Counted from the first letter of the stretch, positions 19,210 through 27,896 are shown. The stretch is DNA of 35,871 nt from Sedimentisphaerales bacterium (GCA_016927855.1 JAFGLV010000140.1:1-35871), one strand, 5' to 3'. Numbers and translations: made by a program. Notes: generated by a model from the letters alone, not told the origin.

Positions 19210-19510
19210 AAACGGTGCTACCGCAGGCCGCCCAATAGGGTCTTGATCCGGTTGTCGGGATCGGCACGGTGGTAATCGGCCGACGGACGACCATTTCGCG
19301 CGATGCATGCGGCGCGCATTCGCCTTGATCGTGAATCGCTTCATTGACAGGGCCGATTTGCCGCCGCGCCATTCCCTCGAATCCCTCCATCGCCGCCCGG
19401 AGCTGTTCCTTGCTTTCCTGGACCTTGTCGTGACTGAGATTGCTGGCGTCGGATAGCGTGTCGCCCAGGTGCGCGCGGAATCTCTCGATATCTCTCTTGG
19501 GCGCTTCCAC
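19175..19510 (-). CDS. Small helical protein, possibly DUF883-like, C-terminus altered
   Basis: The frame starts with GTG at 19510, preceded by GGGAGAAAG, a good ribosome binding site. The first 60 residues are amphipathic and helical (RDIERFRAHLGDTLSDASNL, QESKEQLRAAMEGFEGMARR), much like the DUF883/ElaB-type proteins that coat the membrane side of the cell and bind ribosomes or DNA in stress. Those proteins end in one membrane helix, which is absent here. The last 40 residues are low in sense and run through the palindromic element at 19163-19209, ending in RRVRAA. The gene may have lost its tail by a frameshift. The family link is tentative. Confidence 0.45.
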   Translation of the reverse strand: MEAPKRDIERFRAHLGDTLSDASNLSHDKVQESKEQLRAAMEGFEGMARRQIGPVNEAIHDQGECAPHASREMVVRRPITTVPIPTTGSRPYWAACGSTVWSPALRRVRAA

Positions 19511-19612
19511 GTCTTTCTCCCGGTTCTGTGGCCATAGCGTTCCTTCCTTGACCGTGGGGACGGACCCGCCAAGCCTCGAGCCTTCTCCGGGCCGCCTCCT
19601 TGCGCGTTACGA

Positions 19613-19819
19613 CTAGCCGCCCTGATTTCCCATTTGATCCGCGGCGTCTTCGGCGGCGTCCTGGACCTCCTCACCGGCCTCTTCGACCGCGTCACCGGCT
19701 TCCTCGACTGTGTCTTCCATGTCTGAATCGTTGCCGCACCCGCCCAAGGTTAACGTAGAGCCCACCAGCATCAGCGCCAGAACGAAGAGCGCGACGATCT
19801 TCCTGCATAGTGCTTTCAT
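19613..19819 (-). CDS. Small acidic lipoprotein
   Basis: This 68-residue protein has a basic start, a hydrophobic stretch (about 8-26) and the lipobox LTLGGC, so it should be lipidated at Cys28. The mature part is short and acidic, built of near-repeats (VEEAGDAVEEAGEEVQDAAE), and should form one amphipathic helix. This resembles entericidin and related small stress lipoproteins. AAAGG lies upstream of the ATG at 19819. It neighbours the DUF1328 gene and a true entericidin-type gene, both in the same direction, and may be coregulated with them. Confidence 0.8.
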   Translation of the reverse strand: MKALCRKIVALFVLALMLVGSTLTLGGCGNDSDMEDTVEEAGDAVEEAGEEVQDAAEDAADQMGNQGG

Positions 19820-19870
19820 GATGATTGGCCTTTCAATAATGTCCCATTCGGTTGTGAACCGTTCGTCGTC

Positions 19871-20044
19871 TCAGGTCGCGGCTCGTGTGAAATTCATAAT
19901 CAGCAATGCGACGAAAACCACCAAGAAGACGAAGAACAGCACTTTGGTGATACCCGCCGACGCCGATGCGACGGCGCCGAATCCCAAGGCCGCCGCGATC
20001 AGCGCGACCACCAAGAAGATCAGTGCCCATCCTAACAGAGACAT
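19871..20044 (-). CDS. DUF1328 small membrane protein
   Basis: The 57-residue product begins MSLLGWALIFLVVALIAAAL and continues with a glycine/alanine turn and a second hydrophobic segment (KVLFFVFLVVFVALLIM). This two-helix hairpin of about 55 residues is the DUF1328 (YtjA-like) family, found widely near stress genes; its function is not established. The ATG at 20044 has AGGAAAGGAAG before it, a very strong ribosome binding site. The stop is TGA at 19871-19873. It lies between two small lipoprotein genes in the same direction. Confidence 0.9.
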   Translation of the reverse strand: MSLLGWALIFLVVALIAAALGFGAVASASAGITKVLFFVFLVVFVALLIMNFTRAAT

Positions 20045-20099
20045 TTTGGCTTCCTTTCCTATAGTTTAACTGGACTATCGAGGCGGCGCCTCGGCGGTG

Positions 20100-20243
20100 C
20101 TAGTCCGCCGCGTCCTGAATGGCCTCGCCTCCGGCCTCGATGTCCTCGCCGGCGCCCCTGACCGTATTGCAGCCGGTCAGCGCGACACTTCCGAGCATCA
20201 GGGCCGTCATCAGGAAGATCACATACCGCTTTACCTTACCCAT
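20100..20243 (-). CDS. Entericidin-family lipoprotein
   Basis: The 47-residue protein starts with a basic residue pair and a hydrophobic signal segment ending ALTGC, a lipobox with Cys25. The mature peptide NTVRGAGEDIEAGGEAIQDA is almost the entericidin A/B consensus. Entericidins are small lipid-anchored peptides of the envelope described as a toxin/antidote pair in E. coli and induced by osmotic stress or stationary phase; in most bacteria their role is unknown. The ATG at 20243 has AAGGTGAG upstream and the stop TAG is at 20100-20102. It is the first of three small envelope genes on this strand. Confidence 0.88.
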   Translation of the reverse strand: MGKVKRYVIFLMTALMLGSVALTGCNTVRGAGEDIEAGGEAIQDAAD

Positions 20244-20443
20244 GTTCTCACCTTACGAATCCACTTGCTTTCGTGCTGAAGCCAGCGACTGTGGCCTGCT
20301 TCCAGGTCCTAAACATATACTCGCCAGCGGCATTTGCAGTTGTAGGGTTTCGCCCTAATGCCCACGAGGCGAATACTGGCAGGCCGAGCCGGGTTTTGAA
20401 CCTTCGTGGCGAGCGGTCGCAGGATGATCGCAGCACGAACGAG

Positions 20444-20480
20444 GCGATCCGGCAGCATACTCCGTGCCCTGCCGGATCGC
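20444..20480. terminator. Perfect 12-pair hairpin downstream of MazF remnant
   Basis: GCGATCCGGCAG (20444-20455) pairs perfectly with CTGCCGGATCGC (20469-20480) around a 13-base loop. There is a short TTTGGCTT on the plus side. It stands 38 bases beyond the stop of the MazF-like frame, in a 275-base stretch (20244-20518) in which no gene is supported. It may be a terminator or an inserted palindrome. Confidence 0.4.
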
Positions 20481-20518
20481 TTTGGCTTCAGTTGCAGGTG
20501 GAGAAGGATGCGATGGAA

Positions 20519-20898
20519 TCAGCCCATCTCGGGCTGGTCGGGGATGTCGAGCGCGAGGCGCAGAGCTTGCGCCAACCTGTGCATCTTCGCAGGTGGGACC
20601 GTTCCGACATAATTCGTGAGCATCGACTTGGGCAGGCTCGCCAATTCGTCGCAATGAATGCTGCTGGCGTGCTTGAGGCCTTCGGCCGGACCAACAGGCA
20701 CTTGTGTAGCCAGCCCCTCATAGGCGGTGTCGACCGGCGCGCAGATGACGGTGGAATAGCGCGACTCGATCAGAACCTGCTGGCTGAGAATTACGAACAC
20801 CCTGTACTTCTTCGGACCGCGCTATTCCGCCGCCGGCTGCGCTTGTCCACCGCCTTGAGCACGTCTTCCGATAGTGTGATAGACGTCTTGACTTTCAT
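20519..20898 (-). pseudogene. Decayed RHH antitoxin-MazF toxin pair, fused by deletion
   Basis: From ATG 20898 the frame reads the start of a ribbon-helix-helix antitoxin (KTSITLSEDVLKAVDK) but after about 24 residues turns to unrelated sequence and stops at 20791. From about 20821 another frame gives the body of a MazF/PemK-type endoribonuclease: [58 protein letters not shown] and a C-terminal helix ending at 20519. The first strand of MazF (the usual G-D-x-[WY] start) is missing, as is the antitoxin C-terminus that binds the toxin. A deletion of about 200 bases is the simplest reading. A GTG at 20800 could start a truncated toxin, but it would lack strand 1. Confidence 0.75.
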
Positions 20899-21184
20899 AC
20901 TACTAACACACTACCAGCCCCGATGTTGTCAACCAGAAGCTCGAGCCAGTTTGGTTCACACCAGAAGTCGACCATCTCGGCGAAACCGTCGACGCTGCAA
21001 ACCCACGTGGCGTGGAGTTTCATGCTTCTGAAATATTCTGGCACCGCGTGAAACGCCGGAAACGCATGAATCGTGCCAACGCACAGGGTATCATTCTGGG
21101 CGCGCTCGATGCGTCGAGACGCTCTTAGCCGTCGGCACGGGCCTGATCTTGCAGAACAGGTTGCGGTGGACCGGCGAGAAGGCG
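20899..21184. other. Intergenic stretch without supported gene
   Basis: This region of 286 bases lies between the toxin-antitoxin remnant and the glycine-rich gene. A minus frame (part of 20895-21470) reads protein-like text such as GTIHAFPAFHAVPEYFRSMK but has no start with a ribosome binding site and overlaps the glycine-rich gene in another frame. It may be a remnant. No promoter or RNA is clear. Confidence 0.3.
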
Positions 21185-21412
21185 TTACTTGCTTGTGGCT
21201 TTTTTGATGAAACCCACGATCGCCATCAAGACGCCGCCACCTACAGTACCGCCGGCGATACTGCCCACGATACTGCCAGCATCCATTCCGCCACTGCCTG
21301 TGGCTATTCCCAGAAGACCGAGCAGTTGTCCGCCAATCCCACCGCCCAGAATACCGGCAATGGAGTTGCCGAGCGTCCCCAGGGACAGGTTCTTCATCAA
21401 ACCGCCTGCCAC
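21185..21412 (-). CDS. Small glycine-rich membrane-type protein
   Basis: The 75-residue frame starts with GTG at 21412, with AGGTGG close before it. The sequence is rich in glycine and small hydrophobic residues (LSLGTLGNSIAGILGGGIGG, SIVGSIAGGTVGGGVLMAIV) and ends FIKKATSK. Two or three short membrane-seeking segments are possible, as in glycine-zipper proteins of the envelope. The frame stays meaningful for twelve codons before the GTG (ASGAVGGNVAGG) up to a TGA. Part of the N-terminus may therefore have been lost, or the real start is non-standard. Function is not known. Confidence 0.6.
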   Translation of the reverse strand: MAGGLMKNLSLGTLGNSIAGILGGGIGGQLLGLLGIATGSGGMDAGSIVGSIAGGTVGGGVLMAIVGFIKKATSK

Positions 21413-21602
21413 ATTTCCACCTACGGCGCCGCTGGCTAATTGTAATGATCACCGACAGCAAGTTTCCCATCAGATTTCCCTTTCAGGACGACAGAACTTG
21501 TCTGCTCCCAGCGGAGATAGTTGTCAACGACGACGCCTGAGGTGCTACGGGCGATCTGCCCTTGGCAGCTATCCACGGCTATGTTTCGGTGTTTCTCGAC
21601 GG

Positions 21603-22013
21603 TCAGTATTCGATCCCGGCCGGTAACTTCTTGGCCTGTTCGATCCAATCCGCCACCGCCGCCTCCGTCGGCACGCGACGCGTGAGCTTCTTCTGGGCGT
21701 TCACTTCGGTTATCTTTGCCGCCAGATTGGCCGGGACGCGCTTACTGAGTTCCTTGACCGTGTCGACGCCAGAGGCTTCTAGGAGTTCAGAGAACTCCGA
21801 CCCGATGCCTTTGATGCGGTACAGGTCGACCATATTGACCCACTTGAGAATCAGGGACTCGCTTATGCCTGTCTTCTCGGCAAGCTCGGCTCGTCCCTTC
21901 CTTGTCTTTCCCTTGGCGAGCAGATCATCGGTGTTGTTCACCCCGGCGATCCGGAGTTTCTCACCGTAGGTCGGACCGATTCCTTCCACATCTTCGATTT
22001 TGTACTGCGCCAT
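21603..22013 (-). CDS. DUF4332 helix-hairpin-helix protein
   Basis: The 136-residue protein consists of two helix-hairpin-helix units: VEGIGPTYGEKLRIAGVNN (about 9-27) and YRIKGIGSEFSELLEASGVD (about 65-84). This is the DUF4332 layout. Such motifs usually bind DNA backbone without sequence preference, but no function is established for the family. The start at 22013 has AAAGGAG ten bases upstream. It stands between the glycine-rich gene and the aquaporin gene, all on the minus strand, and belongs to the group of small stress-associated genes. Confidence 0.85.
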   Translation of the reverse strand: MAQYKIEDVEGIGPTYGEKLRIAGVNNTDDLLAKGKTRKGRAELAEKTGISESLILKWVNMVDLYRIKGIGSEFSELLEASGVDTVKELSKRVPANLAAKITEVNAQKKLTRRVPTEAAVADWIEQAKKLPAGIEY

Positions 22014-22162
22014 TTTGCAGCTCCTTTCATCTGAAATCCTACAATGCTCCCGACTGAAGATACCTGTATTCCTCAGCCATCAGCCGCGCTCGCAGGGCAT
22101 GACATTCCCAGTCGTTCTCCACTCTTCCAACGACGCCATCGCCACAAAACGCGCCCGTGATA

Positions 22163-22864
22163 TCAGACGTCCGAGGTTTTGCCCAGCCACCGGTAGGCTG
22201 CGCCGGCCGCCAGCGCGCCGGCGATGGGCGCGACCCAGAAGAGCCATAGTTGAGCCAGGGCCCAACCGCCGACGAAGACGGCCGGTCCAGTGCTGCGCGC
22301 GGGATTCACGGACAGGTTCGTCACCGGAATGCCGATCAGGTGAATCAACGTCAGAGCCAAGCCGATAGGAATGGGAGCGAACCCTTGTGGGGCCCGTTTG
22401 TCCGTCGCGCCCAGGATGATCATCAGGAACATGAACGTCAGGACCAGCTCAGCCAGCAGCGCAGATCCCAGGGAGTAACCACCCGGTGAATGCTCGCCGT
22501 ACCCATTGGCCGCGAACCCGCCGCTGAGGTTGAACCCCGCTTTGCCGCTGGCGATCAAATAGAGCACGGCCGCGGCCGCGATGCCGCCGGCTACCTGGGC
22601 GCCGATGTAGTGGGGAAGCTCCGCTCCCGGAAAGCGCTTGCCCGCCCAGAGACCAAGCGAGACCGCCGGGTTCAGGTGGCAGCCCGAGATGTGCCCGATG
22701 GCGTACGCCATGGTAAGCACCGTCAGGCCGAATGCCAAAGCCACGCCCAGAAAGCCGATGCCAAGCTGCGGGAAAGCGGCGGCAAGGACCGCACTGCCAC
22801 AGCCTCCGAACACGAGCCAGAAGGTGCCCATGAATTCTGCGACCGAACGTTTTGCCAGTGACAT
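22163..22864 (-). CDS. aqpZ: Aquaporin Z-type water channel
   Basis: The 233-residue protein has six membrane helices and two half-helices with the NPA motifs [10 protein letters not shown] and [10 protein letters not shown]. The start of helix 1 ([18 protein letters not shown]) and the AqpZ-type selectivity region fit a water-selective channel of the inner membrane rather than a glycerol facilitator. The start ATG at 22864 has AAGGAG eight bases upstream; the frame is open to 22912 but the added residues are not conserved. With the entericidin and DUF1328 genes nearby, a part in osmotic adaptation is likely. Confidence 0.95.
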   Translation of the reverse strand: MSLAKRSVAEFMGTFWLVFGGCGSAVLAAAFPQLGIGFLGVALAFGLTVLTMAYAIGHISGCHLNPAVSLGLWAGKRFPGAELPHYIGAQVAGGIAAAAVLYLIASGKAGFNLSGGFAANGYGEHSPGGYSLGSALLAELVLTFMFLMIILGATDKRAPQGFAPIPIGLALTLIHLIGIPVTNLSVNPARSTGPAVFVGGWALAQLWLFWVAPIAGALAAGAAYRWLGKTSDV

Positions 22865-23071
22865 AGAAGTACTCCTTCTTCTCTTGACCCCAACAGGTTG
22901 CGCCTTGCACACTCGGTGCCCTCAGGCAGCATCGTGCAGGCAAATGGGCCGGGCCCCGTTGGGTGGACAGGCTCGGCTGCTCAAAGTGGCTTCCGCTTCA
23001 GGTGATATCGGAGGGCGCCGCCGCCCAGCCCATGCTCGGCGCCTATGTTCGTCGTATGCGGGAAGAGCCGA

Positions 23072-24670
23072 TCAGTACTGCCGTGTGGCTTCCGTTTCCT
23101 CGACGGGGCGGCCCAGTTCTTCCGTATTCATGATGACCCTGATGCGGATATCGCCCGCCGCGAGGGCTCTGACGACAACCCGCCACGTTGCTTTCTGCCC
23201 TTGCGGCAGGACCGCCAGCGGCGCGAACCTGACCATCCGGCCTTCCACCGTGGCTCGGGTCGGGCCGTCCGAAGAAACGTACTCCTGCGCCTCTTCGAGA
23301 ATGCAGGTGATCCGCACATTGGTGTCTACCGCGGAACCTTGATTGGTTGCGACAATGACATACGTCTCCTCATTTCCCACTTCAATCGGGTCCGCCACGT
23401 CGATCACTTCGAGCAACACGGCGGCAATCCCCTCGGCGCTGGTCCTCGCGGCGGCAGTCACCACATCCGCACACTCGGCGCTGGCATTGGCAGTGTTGCT
23501 CAGGGTCCCTGCTTGCACCGGGGTATAGGTTATGCTGACGGTCCTGGATGCATTGACGGCGAGCGTGCCCAATTGCCATACCACTCTCGGGCCGGACACG
23601 GTTCCGCCTGCGGACGGCTTGATCGCCTGAACTCCCTCGGGTATCGTGTCCTGGACGACGGTGTTGACTGCAGCCCAGTCGCCCTTGTTCGTAACCGTGA
23701 TCTGGTACGTAACCGGGCGACCCAGAAACAGTCTCTCCGGTCCGGTCTTCGTTATAGTCAATACCGGCCGGCGGACAAACGTCGTTGTCTCTGCCTCCGC
23801 CGTCAGGCCGCTGCTTGAGCTGGCGACGGCTCTGTTGGTGTACTCGCCGGTTTTCGAGGCCTTGAGCTTGACCGATGCCTCCTTCGATTGTCCCGCCGCC
23901 AACGTGCCGGCGTCGAACGAAAGCTCGCTCCTGCCGTCCTCCGTCCTCCACCCGACGGGCAGTACATCCACGATCCGGACACTCTGTAAGGTGCCGGTTC
24001 CGCTGTTGGTGACAACGAAGCTGACCGGAATCGGATCACAAAGCAGAGCTTCCTTCGGGGCTGTCTTGGTGAGCACGAGCTTCGGCTCAACCACCTCGAT
24101 GTTGGCGCAGGCCGGGATAAGAAACGCAACCGTGGCACAATGCTCAAGGCAATCCGTCGTGCTAGCCACGCCCGAGACGGTGATATTTCGGCTTGCCTTG
24201 GGAGCCAGGGAGTCCAACATCCAGATTAGGCTGGTCTCGCCTGTCCTGGCCGCGGGCTCTGACCTCTGGAACTTGAAGTTCCTGGGCAGACGCTCCGTTA
24301 CGATCACATCGCTGACCGTCACATCGCTGACGTTGGTCACCTTGATCGTGTAATCGAACGGCGCGTTCAGTATGACTTGGGCAGGCGTTTGCACGTCGAG
24401 TCGCACCGTGCCTTGCGCGGGGTACGTCTGCGAAGCCAGATAGGGACCGCATCTGTTTGCAGACGACGTGGTCGTTTGCTTGCGTGCGGCCGGGGGATCG
24501 AAGACAGCCGTTTCAGCTCGCGTGCCGGACGGGGCGGACGTCGCCGTCGAGGCCCGATAGGCGGCAGGAGTGCGTGTGTGTTTAGAGGTTCTGGCCGCCC
24601 CGCAACCGCCGGACAGCAATGATTCTGCGAGGAGCAGAACCACCAGTAAGGGTACACAGCGCGCTTTCAT
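23072..24670 (-). CDS. Lipoprotein with DUF11 repeats
   Basis: The 532-residue protein has a signal peptide ending LLSGGC, so it should be lipidated at Cys23, then a Thr/Ser/Ala-rich linker to about residue 85. From there four to five beta-sandwich repeats of the DUF11 type follow, recognisable by the pattern YTIKVTNVSD ... DVIVTERLP, SFVVTNSGTG ... RIVDVLPVGW, YQITVTNKGD ... VVQDTIPEGV and YVIVATNQGS. A few cysteines lie in the linker and first repeat. DUF11 repeats occur in large cell-surface proteins and in the cysteine-rich envelope proteins of chlamydiae, close relatives of planctomycetes. AAAGGA precedes the ATG at 24670. A structural envelope role is probable. Confidence 0.88.
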   Translation of the reverse strand: MKARCVPLLVVLLLAESLLSGGCGAARTSKHTRTPAAYRASTATSAPSGTRAETAVFDPPAARKQTTTSSANRCGPYLASQTYPAQGTVRLDVQTPAQVILNAPFDYTIKVTNVSDVTVSDVIVTERLPRNFKFQRSEPAARTGETSLIWMLDSLAPKASRNITVSGVASTTDCLEHCATVAFLIPACANIEVVEPKLVLTKTAPKEALLCDPIPVSFVVTNSGTGTLQSVRIVDVLPVGWRTEDGRSELSFDAGTLAAGQSKEASVKLKASKTGEYTNRAVASSSSGLTAEAETTTFVRRPVLTITKTGPERLFLGRPVTYQITVTNKGDWAAVNTVVQDTIPEGVQAIKPSAGGTVSGPRVVWQLGTLAVNASRTVSITYTPVQAGTLSNTANASAECADVVTAAARTSAEGIAAVLLEVIDVADPIEVGNEETYVIVATNQGSAVDTNVRITCILEEAQEYVSSDGPTRATVEGRMVRFAPLAVLPQGQKATWRVVVRALAAGDIRIRVIMNTEELGRPVEETEATRQY

Positions 24671-25096
24671 GGCAGGGTCCTTTCATAGGGGGTATGGTCA
24701 GCGACACAGCCGGCCCGATTCTCAGCCGAGACACAGCCGCTCCTTTCTTCCTATCAATCCCTCGCGCCGGATCATAAGCTGCGCCCGAATTCTCGCGCTC
24801 ATCCCGCCGCGCGTCAAGCTACTCATCAGAATTGATGATAGGCGCCCCGCGCCGCCGAAGCAGGTGAACGTCGGTCCAGCATGCTCTCGTCGGGCAGCAA
24901 ACGGGAGCAGGTTCACCCGCATCTTGGGGTAGTCAGCGTACTACAGCGCGCACGCCACACTGATTCGGCTGGATTCTCCCTGCGTCAAAGCGGACGTTCT
25001 CCCATCGTTGATCGGGAGAAGGCAAGCGGACAGGCGGCGAAAAGACCCAACTCTTCGCGCCGACCTGGAGGCCACCTTCGGGCCTACGCGCGCTCG

Positions 25097-25185
25097 ATGT
25101 GGCCCAGCCGTCCTCGGCTGGGGGAGCGCTGCGGGGTCGGTAGGCCCTTCCGAACCATTCACAGCCGGGGACCGGGGTGCCACAT
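25097..25185. repeat. Palindrome-ended REP-like element
   Basis: The 89-base element begins ATGTGGC and ends GCCACAT, a perfect seven-base inverted repeat. Inside, CCCAGCCG-TCCT-CGGCTGGG (25103-25122) forms an eight-pair hairpin, and the right arm read in reverse (CCCCGGTCCCCGGCTGTG) resembles the left arm. A related half-element, ATGTAGCCCAGCCGTGCCAG, starts at 11991 in front of the U32 operon. Confidence 0.55.
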
Positions 25186-25234
25186 TGGCTTAGCTTCCAC
25201 GGAGTGCCGGGTGGCGGAATGGGGGTGAGCCGTC

Positions 25235-25240
25235 TATAAT
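25235..25240 (+). promoter_or_regulatory. Probable -10 box for thrC
   Basis: A perfect TATAAT lies 33 bases before the thrC start. The -35 region at the usual spacing (TGGCGG, 25212-25217) is poor. Transcription would start near 25247. Confidence 0.4.
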
Positions 25241-25272
25241 GACGAGTCTATCGAAATGCTGGAGAAGTAGAT

Positions 25273-26613
25273 ATGGCAGATGTGGCGTTTCAGAGGTGCA
25301 TCAATCCGGCGTGTGGCGCCGAGTTCGATCGCGCGCAGGCGATCTTCAAGTGTCCTCAGTGCGGGGACCTGCTCGATGCGCAGTATGACTGGGACCGGGT
25401 GCCGGTGCCGAGCAAGCTGGCCGACTTCGGCAAGCGCTGGGCGACGCGCGACCAGCGGCTGGACTTCTCCGGCGTCTGGCGGTTCCGCGAGCTGCTGGAC
25501 TTCTGTCCCGACGAGCACAAGGTCAGTATCGGTGAAGGCCAGACGATCCTCCAGCAGAACTGCGCTATTGCCGAGCAGTTGGGGATGAAATCCGACGTGC
25601 TGCACCTGCAGTACGAAGGGCTCAACCCGTCCGGCTCGTTCAAGGACAACGGCATGACTGCGGCGTTCAGCCACGCGATGATGGTCGGCGCGACCTCGTG
25701 CGCGTGCGCCTCGACCGGGAATACTTCCGCGTCGGTGGCACTATACGCGCACAGTTGCGGGCTAAAGTGCACCGTCTTCATCGGGTCCGGCCGGATCGCG
25801 TTCGGCAAGCTCAGCCAGGCGATGGACTACGGCGCTCAGACCATCCAGATCCAAGGCGACTTCGATGACTGTATGAAGCAGGTCCAGGACGTCTGCACCA
25901 AGCTGGGTCTCTACCTGCTCAATTCGCTCAACCCCTTCCGCCTCGAAGGCCAGAAGACCATCATGTACCGGATCATCGAGGCGCTCGGCTGGGAGGTGCC
26001 CGACTGGATCGTCGTGCCCGGCGGCAACCTCGGCAACTCCAGCGCGTTCGGCAAGGCGTTTCTCGAACTGAAGCAGCTCGGCCTGATCGACCGCGTGCCG
26101 CGCCTGGCGATCATCAACGCCACCGGTGCCGATACGCTCACCGACCTCGTCAACAACAAGAAGCTCGTCTGGAATGGCGGTAACGTCGATAACAAGATCA
26201 TCGACGGTTTCTATGCCGACCTCACGGCGCGGAATTTCTCGCCGCACACGTGCGCCTCAGCGATCGAAATCTCGCGCCCCGTGAACCTCAAGAAGTGCCT
26301 GCGCGCGCTCGACGTCTGCGACGGCGTGGTGCGCGCTGTCACCGACGAGGAGATCTGCGACGCCAAGGCGCTGATCGGCAAGTATGGTCTGGGTTGCGAG
26401 CCGGCGTCGGCCGCGACGATTGCCGGTCTCAAGCACCTGCTCGCGGAAGGTACCATCGCCAAGGACGAGCGCGTCGCCTGCGTCCTGACCGGTCACGCGC
26501 TGAAGGACCCGAACGTCACCGTCAACTACCACAAGGACAACCAAGGCGAGTTCAGTAACCCCCCGATTGAAGCCGCCAACGACCTCCACGAGATCATCAA
26601 GCTGATCCGCTAA
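25273..26613 (+). CDS. thrC: Threonine synthase
   Basis: The 446-residue enzyme converts O-phosphohomoserine to threonine with pyridoxal phosphate in the cytoplasm. It starts with a zinc ribbon (Cys9, Cys14, Cys27, Cys30), as in the class that also includes archaeal and plant-type threonine synthases. The PLP lysine is Lys124 in [14 protein letters not shown], the SxGNTSAS phosphate-binding loop follows ([15 protein letters not shown]), and [17 protein letters not shown] provides the second glycine-rich loop. GGAGAAG lies before the ATG. The gene stands alone, without hom or thrB next to it. The family shares its fold with other PLP enzymes, but the combined motifs favour ThrC. Confidence 0.93.
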   Translation: MADVAFQRCINPACGAEFDRAQAIFKCPQCGDLLDAQYDWDRVPVPSKLADFGKRWATRDQRLDFSGVWRFRELLDFCPDEHKVSIGEGQTILQQNCAIAEQLGMKSDVLHLQYEGLNPSGSFKDNGMTAAFSHAMMVGATSCACASTGNTSASVALYAHSCGLKCTVFIGSGRIAFGKLSQAMDYGAQTIQIQGDFDDCMKQVQDVCTKLGLYLLNSLNPFRLEGQKTIMYRIIEALGWEVPDWIVVPGGNLGNSSAFGKAFLELKQLGLIDRVPRLAIINATGADTLTDLVNNKKLVWNGGNVDNKIIDGFYADLTARNFSPHTCASAIEISRPVNLKKCLRALDVCDGVVRAVTDEEICDAKALIGKYGLGCEPASAATIAGLKHLLAEGTIAKDERVACVLTGHALKDPNVTVNYHKDNQGEFSNPPIEAANDLHEIIKLIR

Positions 26614-26781
26614 CCTTTCGACGCCGGGGGCCTCAACGGCTGACCGCAAGACCGATGTCGAGAGGCACTCCAGCCGTCGGCGGTGAGGACAACCGATGCA
26701 AGTGAAGGACCGGCACTGCCGGCTGCCGACAGCAACTGCGCTGCTTTCGCCGATGGCATTACGAAGAGGACGTGAGATCGG

Positions 26782-27816
26782 TCATTTCTTCCCGCCCTTT
26801 TCGACCACAGTGACAGAATCACTACCCTCGAAGGAGGCCCCATCGGCCAACCGGCCGGTCACAGTCAGCACAAGGTCGCCGGGTTGAAGGCCGAGCCCCG
26901 TCGTCGCGAACCTCACCGCCAGCATTTGTCCTTTCCTTTTGATCGAACTGCTGGCAGGTGCTACTGTCCCCTGAAGGCGGATGCTCTCCACAACGATGTC
27001 TGTGACGCTATAGCCGTCCGGAGGTCGGATATTACAGGCGATCGATCTAGTACGAGGCGTGATGGTGTCGCCAGCAACCTCAATGACCGCCGGGATCGGC
27101 GATGACAGATCTCCAAGATCCGTGAGGTCCAGAGTCAATCGTACCGAACCAGAGTGATCAAAGCCAGCACCGGCACCGACTTGTAAGTCCCAATACAAAA
27201 CATAGAGCTTTCCTGGTGTCAAATCTAGCGCTACCGTATCTTCAAATTGAGAGCTGACATCGTAATAGCATATGTACGCGAGCGTTTCCCAATCGTGCAC
27301 GCGCAGTTGGAAACCGTTGGGAAACACCGAGTCGCCGTATGGACCTCTCTCGTAGTTCCAGTGCAGGGAGAGTGGGCCGTTGTCCACGGTGAAGCAGGCT
27401 GTCCCGGCTGCCTGTGCGGCTCCCCACTCTCGGTATCCTTCACCCAGCGGGATGACATTGGCGTAGGCTTCAGCGTAGAGGAGCCCCACCTCACTGCCGG
27501 CGAATGAATCCACGACCCCATCCTTGTCCAGGTCGTATTGTATGTCCTTAGATAGCGGAGCGGCGTCTATTCTGCCGGGGATCCTGTAGTATTCGAACGG
27601 TGTAGGAAGGGCGTCACCGCCCAACGTTCCGTTTTCGAAGTGTCCGACAATCTCTCCCCACGGCGTCTCGCCCGGTCCCCCATACACCCATGAGTTGATG
27701 AGTCTCACTTCCGCCCGGGCGGGAGGGCAGGATAGTACAGACACCACGACGAGGAGCCCTCCGATCGCTCTTGTTACTCTGGTCGACAAGGGCCTTGTTA
27801 GGCACGCACAAGACAT
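26782..27816 (-). CDS. Exported protein of unknown function, last gene of the second ECF operon
   Basis: The protein has 344 residues from ATG 27816 (AAAGGA upstream). It has a long signal peptide ending about residue 35 (VVVSVLSCPPARA). The middle part holds a DLDKDGVVD loop, which looks like a calcium-binding dockerin-type loop, and aromatic-rich beta strands (LSLHWNYERGPYG, LYVLYWDLQVGAG). The C-terminal 90 residues (KGQMLAVRFATTGLGLQPGD, LTVTGRLADGASFEGSDSV) look like a beta-sandwich domain often met at the ends of planctomycete exported proteins. No catalytic motif is seen. It is 80 bases downstream of the NHL protein gene and likely cotranscribed. The function is not known. Confidence 0.78.
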   Translation of the reverse strand: MSCACLTRPLSTRVTRAIGGLLVVVSVLSCPPARAEVRLINSWVYGGPGETPWGEIVGHFENGTLGGDALPTPFEYYRIPGRIDAAPLSKDIQYDLDKDGVVDSFAGSEVGLLYAEAYANVIPLGEGYREWGAAQAAGTACFTVDNGPLSLHWNYERGPYGDSVFPNGFQLRVHDWETLAYICYYDVSSQFEDTVALDLTPGKLYVLYWDLQVGAGAGFDHSGSVRLTLDLTDLGDLSSPIPAVIEVAGDTITPRTRSIACNIRPPDGYSVTDIVVESIRLQGTVAPASSSIKRKGQMLAVRFATTGLGLQPGDLVLTVTGRLADGASFEGSDSVTVVEKGGKK

Positions 27817-27896
27817 AGCTTGTCCTTTCAAAAGAAAGCCGAGAAGTAACGGGGATTTCAGTGAGATAGGGCATTGCAGCGCGTGTTGGTCCGCCG

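Larger units (their letters stand above)
24671..25272. other. 600-base intergenic region
   Basis: No gene is supported between the divergent DUF11 lipoprotein and thrC genes. It contains a 16-base perfect palindrome TCATCA-GAAT-TGATGA (24823-24838), a structured repeat element (25097-25185) and the thrC promoter -10 box (25235). Short frames on both strands have no ribosome binding sites. Confidence 0.6.

Noticed and set aside
20273..21031. 252-codon plus frame
   Set aside because: It runs opposite the MazF-type remnant and through intergenic hairpins; no family is recognised and the antisense frame explains the coding signal.
20895..21470. 191-codon minus frame overlapping the toxin-antitoxin start and the glycine-rich gene
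   Set aside because: There is no start with a ribosome binding site, the composition is odd (many Arg and Cys), and it crosses two better-supported genes. Some text near 20900-21130 looks protein-like, so it may hold a remnant.
24823..24838. 16-base perfect palindrome TCATCA-GAAT-TGATGA
   Set aside because: It could be an operator for the DUF11 lipoprotein gene, but one short palindrome in 600 bases without a known binding family is not enough to call.
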